Part shown: positions 27,337-35,529 of the stretch, one piece after another | How the letters are laid out: the number at the start of each line of letters is the position of its first letter | Position numbering within the stretch: position 1 is the first letter of the stretch | DNA from: Psychroflexus montanilacus | GTDB taxonomy: Bacteria > Bacteroidota > Bacteroidia > Flavobacteriales > Flavobacteriaceae | Length of the DNA: 64,000 nucleotides | Assembly: GCF_020164535.1 (NCBI RefSeq) | Contig: NZ_JAIQZC010000002.1 | Location: 394,042 to 458,041 of the forward strand | Direction: 5' to 3' | The notes under the pieces: model-generated | The model's database searches: none | Told to the model about the DNA's origin: nothing | The model's input: the letters and a program-made list of their open reading frames with translations, nothing else | Position numbers and translations under genes: made by a program

Positions 27337-27709
27337 TGTCCGAACGTGAGATTGGACTTGACGAAAATATTTTTTGACTTGAAGAACTAAGGAAACCGAG
27401 AAGTGGAATGGCTTCTACCTTCAAGTTAAAATGAAAAATCAACTTGATAAAATTTTAAAACAGATGACCTTATAAAAGTTGGCAGAGGTGAAAACTCAAT
27501 TTTAGGTCATAAAAAAACTCAAAACCAATGAGCTAATGATAGGCAGCGCTTGCTTTTGAGTTGTTTTAAAAGTGTAACCCATACTTCTACTTATCGATTA
27601 CGAGCCAAATATAATTACTAAATCCTAATTGACGCATGCCCAACGCGTTAAAATTTTTACAGATGTTTTAAATTGAAGGAGTTACAGAATAAATTAAATA
27701 AAAGTGATT
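27337..27709. other. Short gene-free spacer with second copy of HU-tail element
   Basis: No gene recognised. Holds the second copy (27530-27580) of the GAGCTAATGATAGGCAGC...GTGTAACCC element, without a terminator-like T run after it. The sequence between 27341 and 27529 has no long reading frame. Confidence 0.55.
27530..27580. repeat. HU-tail element, copy 2
   Basis: Shares 18 exact bases GAGCTAATGATAGGCAGC and the end AAAAGTGTAACCC with 27255-27307. It is preceded by ACTCAAAAC and contains TTTTGAGTT, which can pair. Confidence 0.6.
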
Positions 27710-28831
27710 TTATTTTATATCCTTCTTAAGAATAGCTTTCTCAAGTAAATCCTCTAAGACTTTAATATGCCTCTCTAAAGAGTAGTTTTTTATATGATCT
27801 TCTCTTGCATTTTCACCTAATCGTTTAGCAAATTCTACGTCATCAAAAATACGAATGAGGTTTTTTGCCATTTTATCGACATCATGTTCTTCACATAACA
27901 AACCTGTTTTTTCATGTTCAATGACATCTGGTATCCCAGCATGATAAGTAGACACAACAGGTAAACCTGATAAAGCTGACTCTAGAACAGCTAAAGGAGT
28001 TCCCTCCTGATCACCGCTTTCGGAAGTGATAGAATGTTGTACAAAACAATAGCTTTCCTGCATAAGTTCAGCTATTTCTTCTGGAGAGACTACTCCTAAC
28101 AACTTAACATTATTCTCTAAATCGAAATACTTGATCAAATTCAAACATGTATTAGACAAAACACCTTGGCCTGCCATCAATAATTGTGCATCTGGATGTT
28201 TTTTTACTAATTCCTTAAAAGCAATTATAGTGTAATATGGAGCCTTCTTGTCTACAAATCGACCTATGGCAACAGCCTGTTTCTTTGAAAATAGAGGTTG
28301 GCGTTCTTTAAAGATTGGGTTAGCTCCATAAACGTTATAAATTAATTTATCATTTGGGCATCCCATTTTTTTTAGTTGTTCCCGCATTGATTTTGATACA
28401 GCTATCACATAAGAAGCTGATTTAAATAATTCTTTATAATTATTATTTTTTTCAATTATATTTCTTACTGAAGCATCATATCCGTGAAAATGAACGATAA
28501 AAGGAATATTTGCTTTTTTAAAAACTCGTAAAAATTTATTAGCATGATTTCCATACTCTACTAGAGCAATGTCTATTTTAAAATTTTGGAGTTGCTTAAG
28601 TACTTCACCTTCTAATGAGGCATTAAAACTCTTTCCAAAGACTTTAGAAATTGCTCTAATGAATTTAAGTCTCTTGGGCTTAATTAATTTCCCCTGATTT
28701 TCAGCATACATATTTTGAAAGCTACTTCCAAAGACAAAATAAAGTTGATCTGCTTTTATGAAGTTTTTATGAGCCTGGATAAAGGTTTCTGAGTAAGGGT
28801 TCTGACTTGGTGAGAAAATGGCTAAATTCAT
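27710..28831 (-). CDS. Glycosyltransferase family 4
   Basis: This 373-residue GT-B enzyme begins MNLAIFSPSQNPYSETFIQA and has VAIGRFVDKKAPYYTIIAF, LMAGQGVLSN and EX7E in QEGTPLAVLESALSGLPVV. The SETFIQAH start resembles the colanic-acid WcaL-like subgroup. It is the last gene of the exporter-linked operon, 2 nt downstream of the methyltransferase. It probably completes or caps the glycan before export, judging only by position. Confidence 0.87.
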   Translation of the reverse strand: MNLAIFSPSQNPYSETFIQAHKNFIKADQLYFVFGSSFQNMYAENQGKLIKPKRLKFIRAISKVFGKSFNASLEGEVLKQLQNFKIDIALVEYGNHANKFLRVFKKANIPFIVHFHGYDASVRNIIEKNNNYKELFKSASYVIAVSKSMREQLKKMGCPNDKLIYNVYGANPIFKERQPLFSKKQAVAIGRFVDKKAPYYTIIAFKELVKKHPDAQLLMAGQGVLSNTCLNLIKYFDLENNVKLLGVVSPEEIAELMQESYCFVQHSITSESGDQEGTPLAVLESALSGLPVVSTYHAGIPDVIEHEKTGLLCEEHDVDKMAKNLIRIFDDVEFAKRLGENAREDHIKNYSLERHIKVLEDLLEKAILKKDIK

Positions 28832-28833
28832 GA

Positions 28834-29634
28834 TTATTTAGATATTTTCTTTTTAATCTTTTTAGCTAATCTCTGAAACCTACTTTTCGATTTCTTCCCT
28901 TTTTTTACTTCTAGAAGTATACCCAAATTATCTTTCAATCTTTTTAATCTTATAGTTTGTTGTTCTATTTGGAAATCAATGTCATCCTTGATGAGATTTT
29001 GTGAATTATACTCAACTTCTTTTTGAATTACTGAATAGAAATAATCATAGTTCCTCCAAATATTCTTGTATTCAAAATATACTACTTGTCCTTCAATATC
29101 TTTAGCTAATTCCTGAAGGGTATCATAGTATATGTCTTCATCGACTGGCTGAAGTCCTTCAGGATTATTCTTCTTCAAATAATCTTGGTGATACACAGTT
29201 GGACATGCTATAATAATCCTGCCATCCCGTTTTAATAAATTTAAAAGTGATTGATGGAAACCTTTTCGGGCATCTACTGGAATATGCTCATAAACGTCAA
29301 GCATAATGATAACATCATACTTCTTTTTGGGAACTTCTTTTGTTATGTCAAATACCTTATAATTTAAATTTTGATTTTGAAAGAGCTTTCTGGCTTTCTC
29401 AATCAAAACTGGACTTAAATCAATACCTTCAAAAGTTGAGTTGTCAAAAAACCGAGAAAATTCATACGTACTCCAACCAAGTCCACAGCCAATATCTAAA
29501 ACATCAACTTTACTTCTGATTGGTATGTACTTCGACAAACTCTCTATCGCTGATATTAAGCGTTTGTTTCCAAAGGCATAGTCATTAATTAATTTATTAT
29601 CAAATTGGTTATAAAACTCTAAGGATTCTTTCAT
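28834..29634 (-). CDS. Class I SAM-dependent methyltransferase
   Basis: This 266-residue protein has the SAM-binding motif VLDIGCGLGWSTYEF near residues 45-59, an acidic FEGIDLSPVLIEKAR strand 2, and VIIMLDVYEHIP as motif post-I/II. The C-terminal 50 residues are very basic (KKGKKSKSRFQRLAKKIKKK), perhaps binding membrane or anionic glycan. In ABC-exporter loci, methylation of the terminal sugar often stops chain growth and is read by the Wzt tail; that role is plausible here but not shown. It shares one base with the upstream sulfotransferase. Confidence 0.83.
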   Translation of the reverse strand: MKESLEFYNQFDNKLINDYAFGNKRLISAIESLSKYIPIRSKVDVLDIGCGLGWSTYEFSRFFDNSTFEGIDLSPVLIEKARKLFQNQNLNYKVFDITKEVPKKKYDVIIMLDVYEHIPVDARKGFHQSLLNLLKRDGRIIIACPTVYHQDYLKKNNPEGLQPVDEDIYYDTLQELAKDIEGQVVYFEYKNIWRNYDYFYSVIQKEVEYNSQNLIKDDIDFQIEQQTIRLKRLKDNLGILLEVKKGKKSKSRFQRLAKKIKKKISK

Positions 29635-30326
29635 TATCTGTAGTTGAAAATATTCATATTTTCTTTTGAAATTCTAGTAACAACTTCTATTTCATCTGGT
29701 GTTAAATCATTAAGATATCTATCTTTTCCTTTTATGTTTTTAGACCAGCTTTTATTGCTTTGCTTGTCAAGCTCATTAATGATTTTTGATGATGTAAATT
29801 TAACACCACAAAACTTTGATATATTATCTAAAACATTGAGCTTATTTTCTAAAAAATCTTCATATTTTACAAATAAAACATCACCATACAAATCATTGTA
29901 TCTCATAGCAGAATTTAAATACGAATTCCATCTGAGAGAAACATTTTCACATTGACTTTTTCCTTTTAAATTCAAGAAATTGATATTAATATATAAACCA
30001 TTCAAATCTTCATTTAATCTTTCTTTAATAGCCGCATAATTATCTCTAGGGTCTCTGACTAAATAAATGACTTTAAATTGATTAATTTGAATTTTTCGCA
30101 AATGAGTTAATATTGTAGCAAATCCTGGAACTTTTACAATTGGATGTTTCCAAAGTTTTAATATAAAACTTAATGGCATTCCTTTTAAACCTATAGTTTT
30201 TACTAGGGGGTAAATATACCAAGACTCTTTAGGATCATTTAGCAATTTAAGACCTGTAGATTTAGATAATAATTTTGCAATAACTGTTGTTCCTGAACGT
30301 TCACAGCCAACGATTAAAATTTTCAT
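29634..30326 (-). CDS. Sulfotransferase (PAPS-dependent), copy 4
   Basis: This protein of about 230 residues starts MKILIVGCERSGTTVIAKL, the 5'-phosphosulfate loop, and has FKVIYLVRDPRDNYAAIKER as the second PAPS-binding strand. The ATG at 30326 lies two codons after an alternative TTG that overlaps the Wzt stop as TTGA; either is possible. It is somewhat shorter than the other three sulfotransferases and more AT-rich. Placed between Wzt and a methyltransferase, it probably modifies the exported glycan. Confidence 0.82.
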   Translation of the reverse strand: MKILIVGCERSGTTVIAKLLSKSTGLKLLNDPKESWYIYPLVKTIGLKGMPLSFILKLWKHPIVKVPGFATILTHLRKIQINQFKVIYLVRDPRDNYAAIKERLNEDLNGLYININFLNLKGKSQCENVSLRWNSYLNSAMRYNDLYGDVLFVKYEDFLENKLNVLDNISKFCGVKFTSSKIINELDKQSNKSWSKNIKGKDRYLNDLTPDEIEVVTRISKENMNIFNYR

Positions 30327-30328
30327 AT

Positions 30329-31609
30329 TCAATTTATTTCACATCGTAGTATACTACAATTATAGGATCTATTTTGTCTGCCGATACCGTATAAGTCTCC
30401 TGGCAGTACATTTATCTCTAATGCTTTATCGATATTATCTAATTGATCTGGTTTATTAGTAGAACCCTCGCTTAAAACTACTCTTAGATAATAATTTCCA
30501 CCTCTGAGATCAAAACTTGGAATATCAATATTTATATGACCTCTTTTCAAATAAGTATTCATGTCTACATCAATTTCATCTGTTACAATCATAGATTTTA
30601 AAACCTCATTGGAATCAAAAATAGCCAAGCCAATAATAAATTTAGATTTAACCTCTTCATAAACTTTTACATTCAGTTGAACCCTTAAAAATTCTCCTGA
30701 AATAACAGATTCAATTCGACTACCATTTTTGTTAATAAGAGATGCGTTTATTAATTTAACCTTCCCATTACCAGTTCTGTCTGTTCTTTCTTTAATAGGC
30801 AAATTATCATTTTTTAAATCTTTAGATAAATAATAATCCACACTCTCCTCCGCAGTGCCTTCAAATGTTGAAGTCCCATTCTCCAATACAATCCCTCGCG
30901 TACACAAGGATTTCACCGCCGCCATATTATGACTGACAAACAAAACCGTTCTGCCATCATTGCCCGAGATGTCTTTCATCTTGCCAATGGCTTTCTTTTG
31001 GAATTCGGCATCGCCTACGGCCAGCACCTCATCGACTACCAGGATATCCGGCTCCAAATGCGCCGCTACCGCGAAAGCCAAACGCACCCGCATCCCCGAG
31101 GAGTAACGTTTCACCGGCGTGTCGATGTACATGGCACAGCCCGAAAAGTCAATGATTTCTTCTTCTTTGACTTTAATCTCAGCTTTGGTCATCCCTAAAA
31201 TCGCCCCATTAAGATAAATGTTTTCACGCCCTGTCAGTTCCGGGTGAAAGCCAGTACCTACCTCCAGTAAAGACGCGATACGGCCTTTGGTTTTGATGCT
31301 CCCCGTTGTGGGAGAGGTCACTCGCGATAAGATTTTTAATAAGGTAGATTTCCCAGCACCATTCTTCCCAATAATCCCCAGCACGTCCCCATCGTGAACG
31401 TCAAAGTTAATATCCCGCAACGCCCAGACGTAATCGGTCTCCGCCTTCTTGCTGCGATCGTTTTCCGCCCCTATCTTCAGATACGGGTCGTCCTTCCCTC
31501 TCACACTCGCCCACCAGCGGTTCAGGTCGTGACTCAAGGTCCCCGTGCCTACCACCCCGAGGCGGTATTGTTTGGAGATGTTTTGGGCGGTTAGAATTAT
31601 TTTACTCAT
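30329..31609 (-). CDS. Polysaccharide ABC exporter ATPase with carbohydrate-binding tail (Wzt-like)
   Basis: This 426-residue protein has Walker A GKNGAGKST at 81-89, the ABC signature SSGMR at 170-174 and Walker B ILVVDE at 189-194. Residues from about 270 to 426 form a separate beta-rich domain (RTGNGKVKLINASLIN to the end), matching the Wzt C-terminal domain that recognises the finished glycan. It powers export of lipid-linked polysaccharide through its partner permease at 32267-33142. Between the two lies a four-helix bundle gene, which is unusual because wzm and wzt are normally adjacent. The N-terminal 270 residues are GC-richer than the tail, which could mean the tail was exchanged. 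Confidence 0.9.
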   Translation of the reverse strand: MSKIILTAQNISKQYRLGVVGTGTLSHDLNRWWASVRGKDDPYLKIGAENDRSKKAETDYVWALRDINFDVHDGDVLGIIGKNGAGKSTLLKILSRVTSPTTGSIKTKGRIASLLEVGTGFHPELTGRENIYLNGAILGMTKAEIKVKEEEIIDFSGCAMYIDTPVKRYSSGMRVRLAFAVAAHLEPDILVVDEVLAVGDAEFQKKAIGKMKDISGNDGRTVLFVSHNMAAVKSLCTRGIVLENGTSTFEGTAEESVDYYLSKDLKNDNLPIKERTDRTGNGKVKLINASLINKNGSRIESVISGEFLRVQLNVKVYEEVKSKFIIGLAIFDSNEVLKSMIVTDEIDVDMNTYLKRGHINIDIPSFDLRGGNYYLRVVLSEGSTNKPDQLDNIDKALEINVLPGDLYGIGRQNRSYNCSILRCEIN

Positions 31610-31611
31610 CG

Positions 31612-31700
31612 GTTGTCGGTTGTCGGTTGTCAGTGTTCGGTTGTCAGTTTTCGGTTGTCGGTTGTCGGTTTTCAGTTATCGGTTAACTGTTCAACGGATA
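31612..31700. repeat. GGTTGTC-type heptanucleotide-like repeats
   Basis: Spacer upstream of the Wzt start made of imperfect units CGGTTGT, CAGTTTT and ACTGACA. The same unit family fills 32090-32260 between the four-helix bundle gene and the permease gene, and 26020-26060. Confidence 0.65.
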
Positions 31701-31712
31701 ACTGACAACTGA

Positions 31713-32081
31713 TTACTTCTTCGTTTTCCAGTTCTCCTCAACATAGTTTGTAAATTTATAAATTTTAGCGCCTAACTCATCATATTTTTTAATCATTGGT
31801 TCAACCTCCAGATCAGGATAAATTTGATTGATCATTTCCAGCTGCGATTTACACTCCAATAACGAGGCATGAGCGTAAATCAAAAATTTTATAAAATCAC
31901 TTTTATAAGCTTTCCTACCATATCCTTCAATAATATTATCCTTTATGCTTTTGGATGAACGCCTCACCTGACTGCCCTGCTCATACAATTCGTGCTTGGG
32001 TAGCTTCATCGTTAAGCTATGGACTTCGATAGCATATTCAAAGGCTAAATTATATATATCTAAGTCTTTATAGGATTTCAT
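31713..32081 (-). CDS. Four-helix bundle protein, S23/IVP family (copy 3)
   Basis: This 122-residue protein has MKSYKDLDIYNLAFEYAIEV at the start and the block LYEQGSQVRRSSKSIKDNIIEGYGRK in place of the SIPSNIAEG core seen in copies 1 and 2, then a SLLECKSQLEMINQIY helix. It is therefore a more distant subfamily. It has no catalytic motif. It sits between the permease and ATPase genes of the ABC exporter, flanked on both sides by repeat spacers of 103 and 185 nt. Confidence 0.86.
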   Translation of the reverse strand: MKSYKDLDIYNLAFEYAIEVHSLTMKLPKHELYEQGSQVRRSSKSIKDNIIEGYGRKAYKSDFIKFLIYAHASLLECKSQLEMINQIYPDLEVEPMIKKYDELGAKIYKFTNYVEENWKTKK

Positions 32082-32089
32082 TTTTTTGT

Positions 32090-32260
32090 CGGTTATCGGT
32101 TGTCTGTTTTCGGTTTTCGGTTTTAGGTTGTCTGTTGTCTGTTTTCGGTTGCCTGTTGTCTGATGTCTGTTTTCGGTTGTCTGTTTTCGGTTATCTATTT
32201 TCGGTTATCTGTTATTTTTTTCAACCGTGAACCGTCAACTGATAACTGTCAACTGCAGCT
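32090..32260. repeat. Imperfect 7-8 nt tandem repeats between exporter permease and four-helix gene
   Basis: Plus strand is a run of TCGGTT, TGTCTGTTT and TTCGGTTG units with small variations, followed by inverted-type units GTCAACTG and ATAACTG. No reading frame. Same family as 31612-31700. Confidence 0.65.
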
Positions 32261-32266
32261 TCGCTG

Positions 32267-33142
32267 CTAAACCGTATCAATAAAACTCTTCTCCGTCCTG
32301 TTAAAAATCGCCAGTCCGATGAAAAAGACGACTATCGAAAAGCCCAAAGCATAGAAAAAGCCCCACCAGGTAAATAGACCTGTATCGAGGGTCATGTAGC
32401 GGAAGCCTTCTATGATCTGAGCCAAAGGATTGTATTTAAACACCCAAAAGTATTCTGGCTTTTTTTCCAGGATCTCTGTCATTGGGAAAGGCACCGCCGA
32501 AATATACATCAGCAATTGTACGCCAAATCCAATAAGGACGGTGAAGTCTCGGTATTTGGTGGTCATGGCCGATAAAATCATGCCTAAGCCTAAACCTGTC
32601 GCTCCCATGATAAACACGTAAACTGGGAATAGAAACAAATTGGTATTGGGACTAATAGGTTTCCCTGAGGCCACAAAATAGATATAAAAGCCAGTAAATA
32701 TACTCAGCTGTATCGCCAGCTTTAAGAGGTTAGAAATCGTGACTGACATGGGCATGATGACCCTGGGAAAGTACACCTTACCAAAAATCCCCGCGTTTTT
32801 GGTAAACGTGCCCGAAGTTCCTGTGAGGCATTCTTTAAAATAAGTCCAGGCGGTAATACCGGCTAGGTTAAACAAAAAGCTTGGCACAGTCCCCGTCTGT
32901 ATATTGGCCACATTGTTAAAGACCAGCGTAAAAATCACAGAGGTAAACAGCGGCTGAATCAAAAACCAGAGTGGGCCTAAGACCGTTTGCTTATACACCG
33001 TGACGATATCGCGTTTCACAAACAAAATCAGCAAATCACGGTACCTCCATATCTCCTTAAAATTGAAGTCAAACAGTGGCTTTTCAGCTTTAATCTCGTA
33101 TAACCAATCGGAATCTTGAGAGGAAGTTTTGGTATGATCCAT
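32267..33142 (-). CDS. Polysaccharide ABC exporter permease (Wzm-like)
   Basis: This 291-residue protein has six predicted membrane spans and the ABC-2 transporter layout. The LLILFVKRDIVTVYKQTVLG segment before the first span, GPLWFLIQPLFTSVIFTLVF, and the FKYNPLAQIIEGFRYMTLDTG loop are typical of Wzm/TagG. It forms the channel for the lipid-linked glycan with the Wzt-like ATPase at 30329-31609. It is the first gene of the exporter operon; a TAAATTTG promoter element lies about 100 nt upstream. The sequence is GC-richer than the transferases, as is usual for exporter genes in these loci. Confidence 0.9.
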   Translation of the reverse strand: MDHTKTSSQDSDWLYEIKAEKPLFDFNFKEIWRYRDLLILFVKRDIVTVYKQTVLGPLWFLIQPLFTSVIFTLVFNNVANIQTGTVPSFLFNLAGITAWTYFKECLTGTSGTFTKNAGIFGKVYFPRVIMPMSVTISNLLKLAIQLSIFTGFYIYFVASGKPISPNTNLFLFPVYVFIMGATGLGLGMILSAMTTKYRDFTVLIGFGVQLLMYISAVPFPMTEILEKKPEYFWVFKYNPLAQIIEGFRYMTLDTGLFTWWGFFYALGFSIVVFFIGLAIFNRTEKSFIDTV

Positions 33143-33240
33143 AAAAGGTGAAGTTAACTATAGTTCAACGTCTTAAAGTCTTCAAAATTATGTTGGAAGC
33201 TTGCTGAGTTGAGATCGGTTTTAAATTCTTAATTCTGCGC

Positions 33241-33248
33241 CAAATTTA
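33241..33248 (-). promoter_or_regulatory. Candidate Bacteroidetes -7 element for exporter operon
   Basis: Minus strand TAAATTTG matches TAnnTTTG. Predicted start of transcription near 33236 gives a leader of about 95 nt before the permease ATG. Confidence 0.45.
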
Positions 33249-33319
33249 CATTTTTTGTTGGATTTATAGTGAATCGTAACTAGTGAAAATGATTAGTAAT
33301 TAGTAGCCAGTAACAACAA

Positions 33320-33385
33320 GTAGTCAGTAGTCAGTAGTCAGTAGTCAGTAGTCAGTAGTCAGTAGTCAGTAGTCAGTAGTCAGTA
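33320..33385. repeat. Heptanucleotide tandem array (GTAGTCA), 9 copies
   Basis: Nine perfect copies of GTAGTCA plus a partial GTA. Followed by AAAATTAAAAATT as in the arrays at 36622 and 38076. Confidence 0.95.
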
Positions 33386-33646
33386 AAATTAAAAATTTTG
33401 AATTATTAATTATTAATGCAGTTAGATGGAAATTTCTCATCACAAATTATTTATCACTATTCACTCAATTAAGATCCATATAAAGATTCACTTCTACATT
33501 TTGTATTCAGTATTAAGTATTCGATATTAAACTGGTGGACTGGCAGTATTTAGGTGTTTGGTTTTAGGGATTAGGAAATAAAAAATTTGAAATAATTTGT
33601 GAATGTAAACTAGTGGCTTGAAAATAATCGTAATCATAAAAAACGG

Positions 33647-33722
33647 CCTACTTTTTATGGATGTAAAAAACCGAAGAATGAGGTTCATAGCCTGTGCCGA
33701 TGCTTATCGGTAAACACTTAAT
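33647..33722. repeat. 76-bp repeat with internal hairpin, copy 1
   Basis: Identical over 76 bp to 36898-36973. Starts CCTACTTTTTATGGATG and ends GTAAACACTTAAT; contains the hairpin CCGAT-GCTT-ATCGG. Preceded by AAACG(G/A) in both copies. Confidence 0.92.
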
Positions 33723-33844
33723 ACAATAAAAACGGGGGTGAGTTAAAAAAGTGATGAAGCATAAGTTAGATCAAAAGAAATGAAATTATACAGCTTTAAA
33801 GATTCATCGTCGAAGCAAAAAGCTTCTCTGTCTGAATGACATTT

Positions 33845-33930
33845 TTCTCGATAGTTCTGCTGAGCGAAGTCGAAGTGCAATTCTTTCCTTCACAGTCAAG
33901 AAAAAAACTCGAAGTGAGATTGAGTAAAAT
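33845..33930. repeat. Dispersed intergenic repeat, copy C
   Basis: Shares CTCGATAG(C/T)TCTGCTGAGCG, AAGTCGAAGTGCAA and AGTCAAGAAAAAAACTCGAA with 26284-26451 and 35130-35303. Confidence 0.75.
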
Positions 33931-34119
33931 TAAAAAATTTGAATTCAGTTAGAAAGAAATAGCTGATTACTCGTCACTATTCACTCAAGTTAAACCATAG
34001 CAAGATTGACTTCGGTATTTTATATTCAGTATTGAGTATTCGGTATTAAGAGGGCGGACTGGAGGTATAAGCAGTAGGTTTTACATGCTAAGTTTGATAG
34101 CATACAAAGGACGTTGCTT

Positions 34120-34464
34120 ATGTGATTTCAAGACATGACAATTGCTGATAATCATCGTTATGTAAAAATCTTTCTATGCTAGTCTTCTTGGAAATTAACA
34201 ATTCAGCAATTTCAATAGTAGTTAAGTTTCCCGTTCTTAGCCAGATAATTTTCGGCGGATGTCCATTAATTAAGCTAATATCATAGAAGTCAGCATCAAA
34301 AGTAACGATAGCGTAAGTGTTTTTTTAGCATAATCCCATATAGTAATGTCATCAGAATCTTGCAAATCACAATCGGAAACATGCCTACAATCAGAGAAGT
34401 GTTCACTCAGTTTCTTTGTAATCCTGAAGGAGATATTTTGATTAAAAAGGAGTTTCAGTGTCAT
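34120..34464 (-). pseudogene. DUF5615-family PIN-like toxin, frameshifted
   Basis: The gene starts MTLKLLFNQNISFRITKKLS, the usual start of DUF5615 (Mut7-C/PIN-like) toxins, where the first acidic residue is often Asp but here reads Asn (LLFNQNIS). After residues TIWDYAKK the frame breaks at a run of seven T on the plus strand (34320-34326). Adding one A on the coding strand restores NTYAIVTFDADFYDISL, NGHPPKIIWLRTGN and ELLISKKTS, ending at a TAA at 34120-34122 (about 115 residues in all). These restored segments are clearly family-like. The break could be real inactivation, programmed or random slippage, or a sequencing error in the homopolymer. It overlaps the DUF433 gene by 4 nt. Confidence 0.8.
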
Positions 34465-34685
34465 GAAGCATGCTCTAATTTGTGCTCCCTATCGGCAGCA
34501 TAAGCTAGACAAGCCTTAATATCTTCATTACTCAATTCTGGAAAATCAAAAACAATCTCTTCGAAAGACATACCCGCAGCTAACCATCCTAATACATCAA
34601 AAACAGTAATTCTCGTATTACGGACACAAGGTTTTCCAAATCTTTTGTTTGGGTTTCGCTTTATTATTTCTTTATAATCTAACAT
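34461..34685 (-). CDS. DUF433-family antitoxin
   Basis: This 74-residue protein has the family pattern: the IIKRNPNKRFGKPCVRNTRI start, TVFDVLGWLAAGMSFEEIV as a helix-turn-helix-like centre, and FPELSNEDIKACLAYAADRE at the end. DUF433 proteins pair with DUF5615 toxins as VapBC45-type modules, and here the partner follows with a 4-nt overlap. It probably neutralises the toxin and represses the operon. Since the toxin gene is frameshifted, the module may now be inactive. Confidence 0.88.
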   Translation of the reverse strand: MLDYKEIIKRNPNKRFGKPCVRNTRITVFDVLGWLAAGMSFEEIVFDFPELSNEDIKACLAYAADREHKLEHAS

Positions 34686-35529
34686 GCTTTTATGTTTCTC
34701 CTAAAATACTCAAATTTTCATAACTAGCCTATTTCTTAAGGTGTGCTAATATGAAATCAGACATAAGTTTGCGAGCAAAATTAATAATTATAAATGCAAT
34801 TTTCCATCACTAGTTACTAATCAGTAGTTACTCAAGTTGTACCATATCAAGATTGACTTCGGTATTTTATATTCAGTATTGAGTATTCGGTATTCAACTG
34901 TTGGACTGAAGGTATAGGCAGGAGGTTGTAGGTTGTAGAAAATAGGAAATGAAAAATAAAGAATTTGAAATTTGAAATAAGTCATGAGTTGGTGGCTGAG
35001 TGATTCGACGCCAGGAGAATCGTATCGAAGCTACCATCAGTTTTCTGTTGTCGGTTTTTTGGTGATAAGTGATTAGTGAATCGTGAGTTGTTGGACTGTA
35101 AGAATTAGGAAATAGAAAATTTGAAATAAGTCAGGGTGACAACGCTGTCAGGTCGAGTGGATTTTGCTTTAGAAAAAAGTAAAATTTGTATCGAGACCTC
35201 ATTTAAGGTTTCAGCATTAAAGTACTTCTCGATAGCTCTGCTGAGCGAAGTCGAAGTGCAATTTCTTTCCTTCGCAGTCAAGAAAAAAACTCGAAGTGCC
35301 ATTAAGTAAAATTAAAAATTTTGAATGCAAGCAAACGTAAATTCCTCATCACTCTTTACTAGTCACTGGTTACATAACTATTAGGAAACTAGACAATAGA
35401 AAATGAAAAATTTGAAATTTGAAATAAGTCAGAGTGACAAAGCTGTCAGGTCGAGTGTCCGCCTCTGGCGGATGGACCTGCCTGCGTTCATTTAGAGGCA
35501 GGTCGAAGCTACCATCAGTTATGAGTTGA
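34686..35529. other. Repeat-rich gene-free stretch
   Basis: No gene recognised; a 65-codon frame at 35105-35302 lies inside the dispersed repeat and is not credible. Contains a CATCACTAGTTACT...TATTCAGTATTGAGTATTCGG block (34805-34895), dispersed repeat copy B (35130-35303), and CCGCCTCTGGCGGA with CCTGCCTGCG near 35460-35490. Confidence 0.7.
35130..35303. repeat. Dispersed intergenic repeat, copy B
   Basis: Pairs with 26284-26451 over most of its length in the same orientation. Internal segment between GGTCGAGTG and ATCGAGACC differs. Confidence 0.75.

Larger units (their letters stand above)
33249..34119. other. Repeat-rich gene-free stretch
   Basis: No gene recognised. Contains the GTAGTCA array (33320-33385), a TATTCAGTATT-AGTATTCG block near 33505 repeated near 34022, 34867, 36807 and 38206, the 76-bp repeat (33647-33722) and a TCGAAGTGC repeat (33845-33930). 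Confidence 0.7.

Noticed and set aside
35105..35302. 65-residue minus-strand reading frame
   Set aside because: It lies inside a dispersed repeat also present at 26284-26451, where the frame is not kept.
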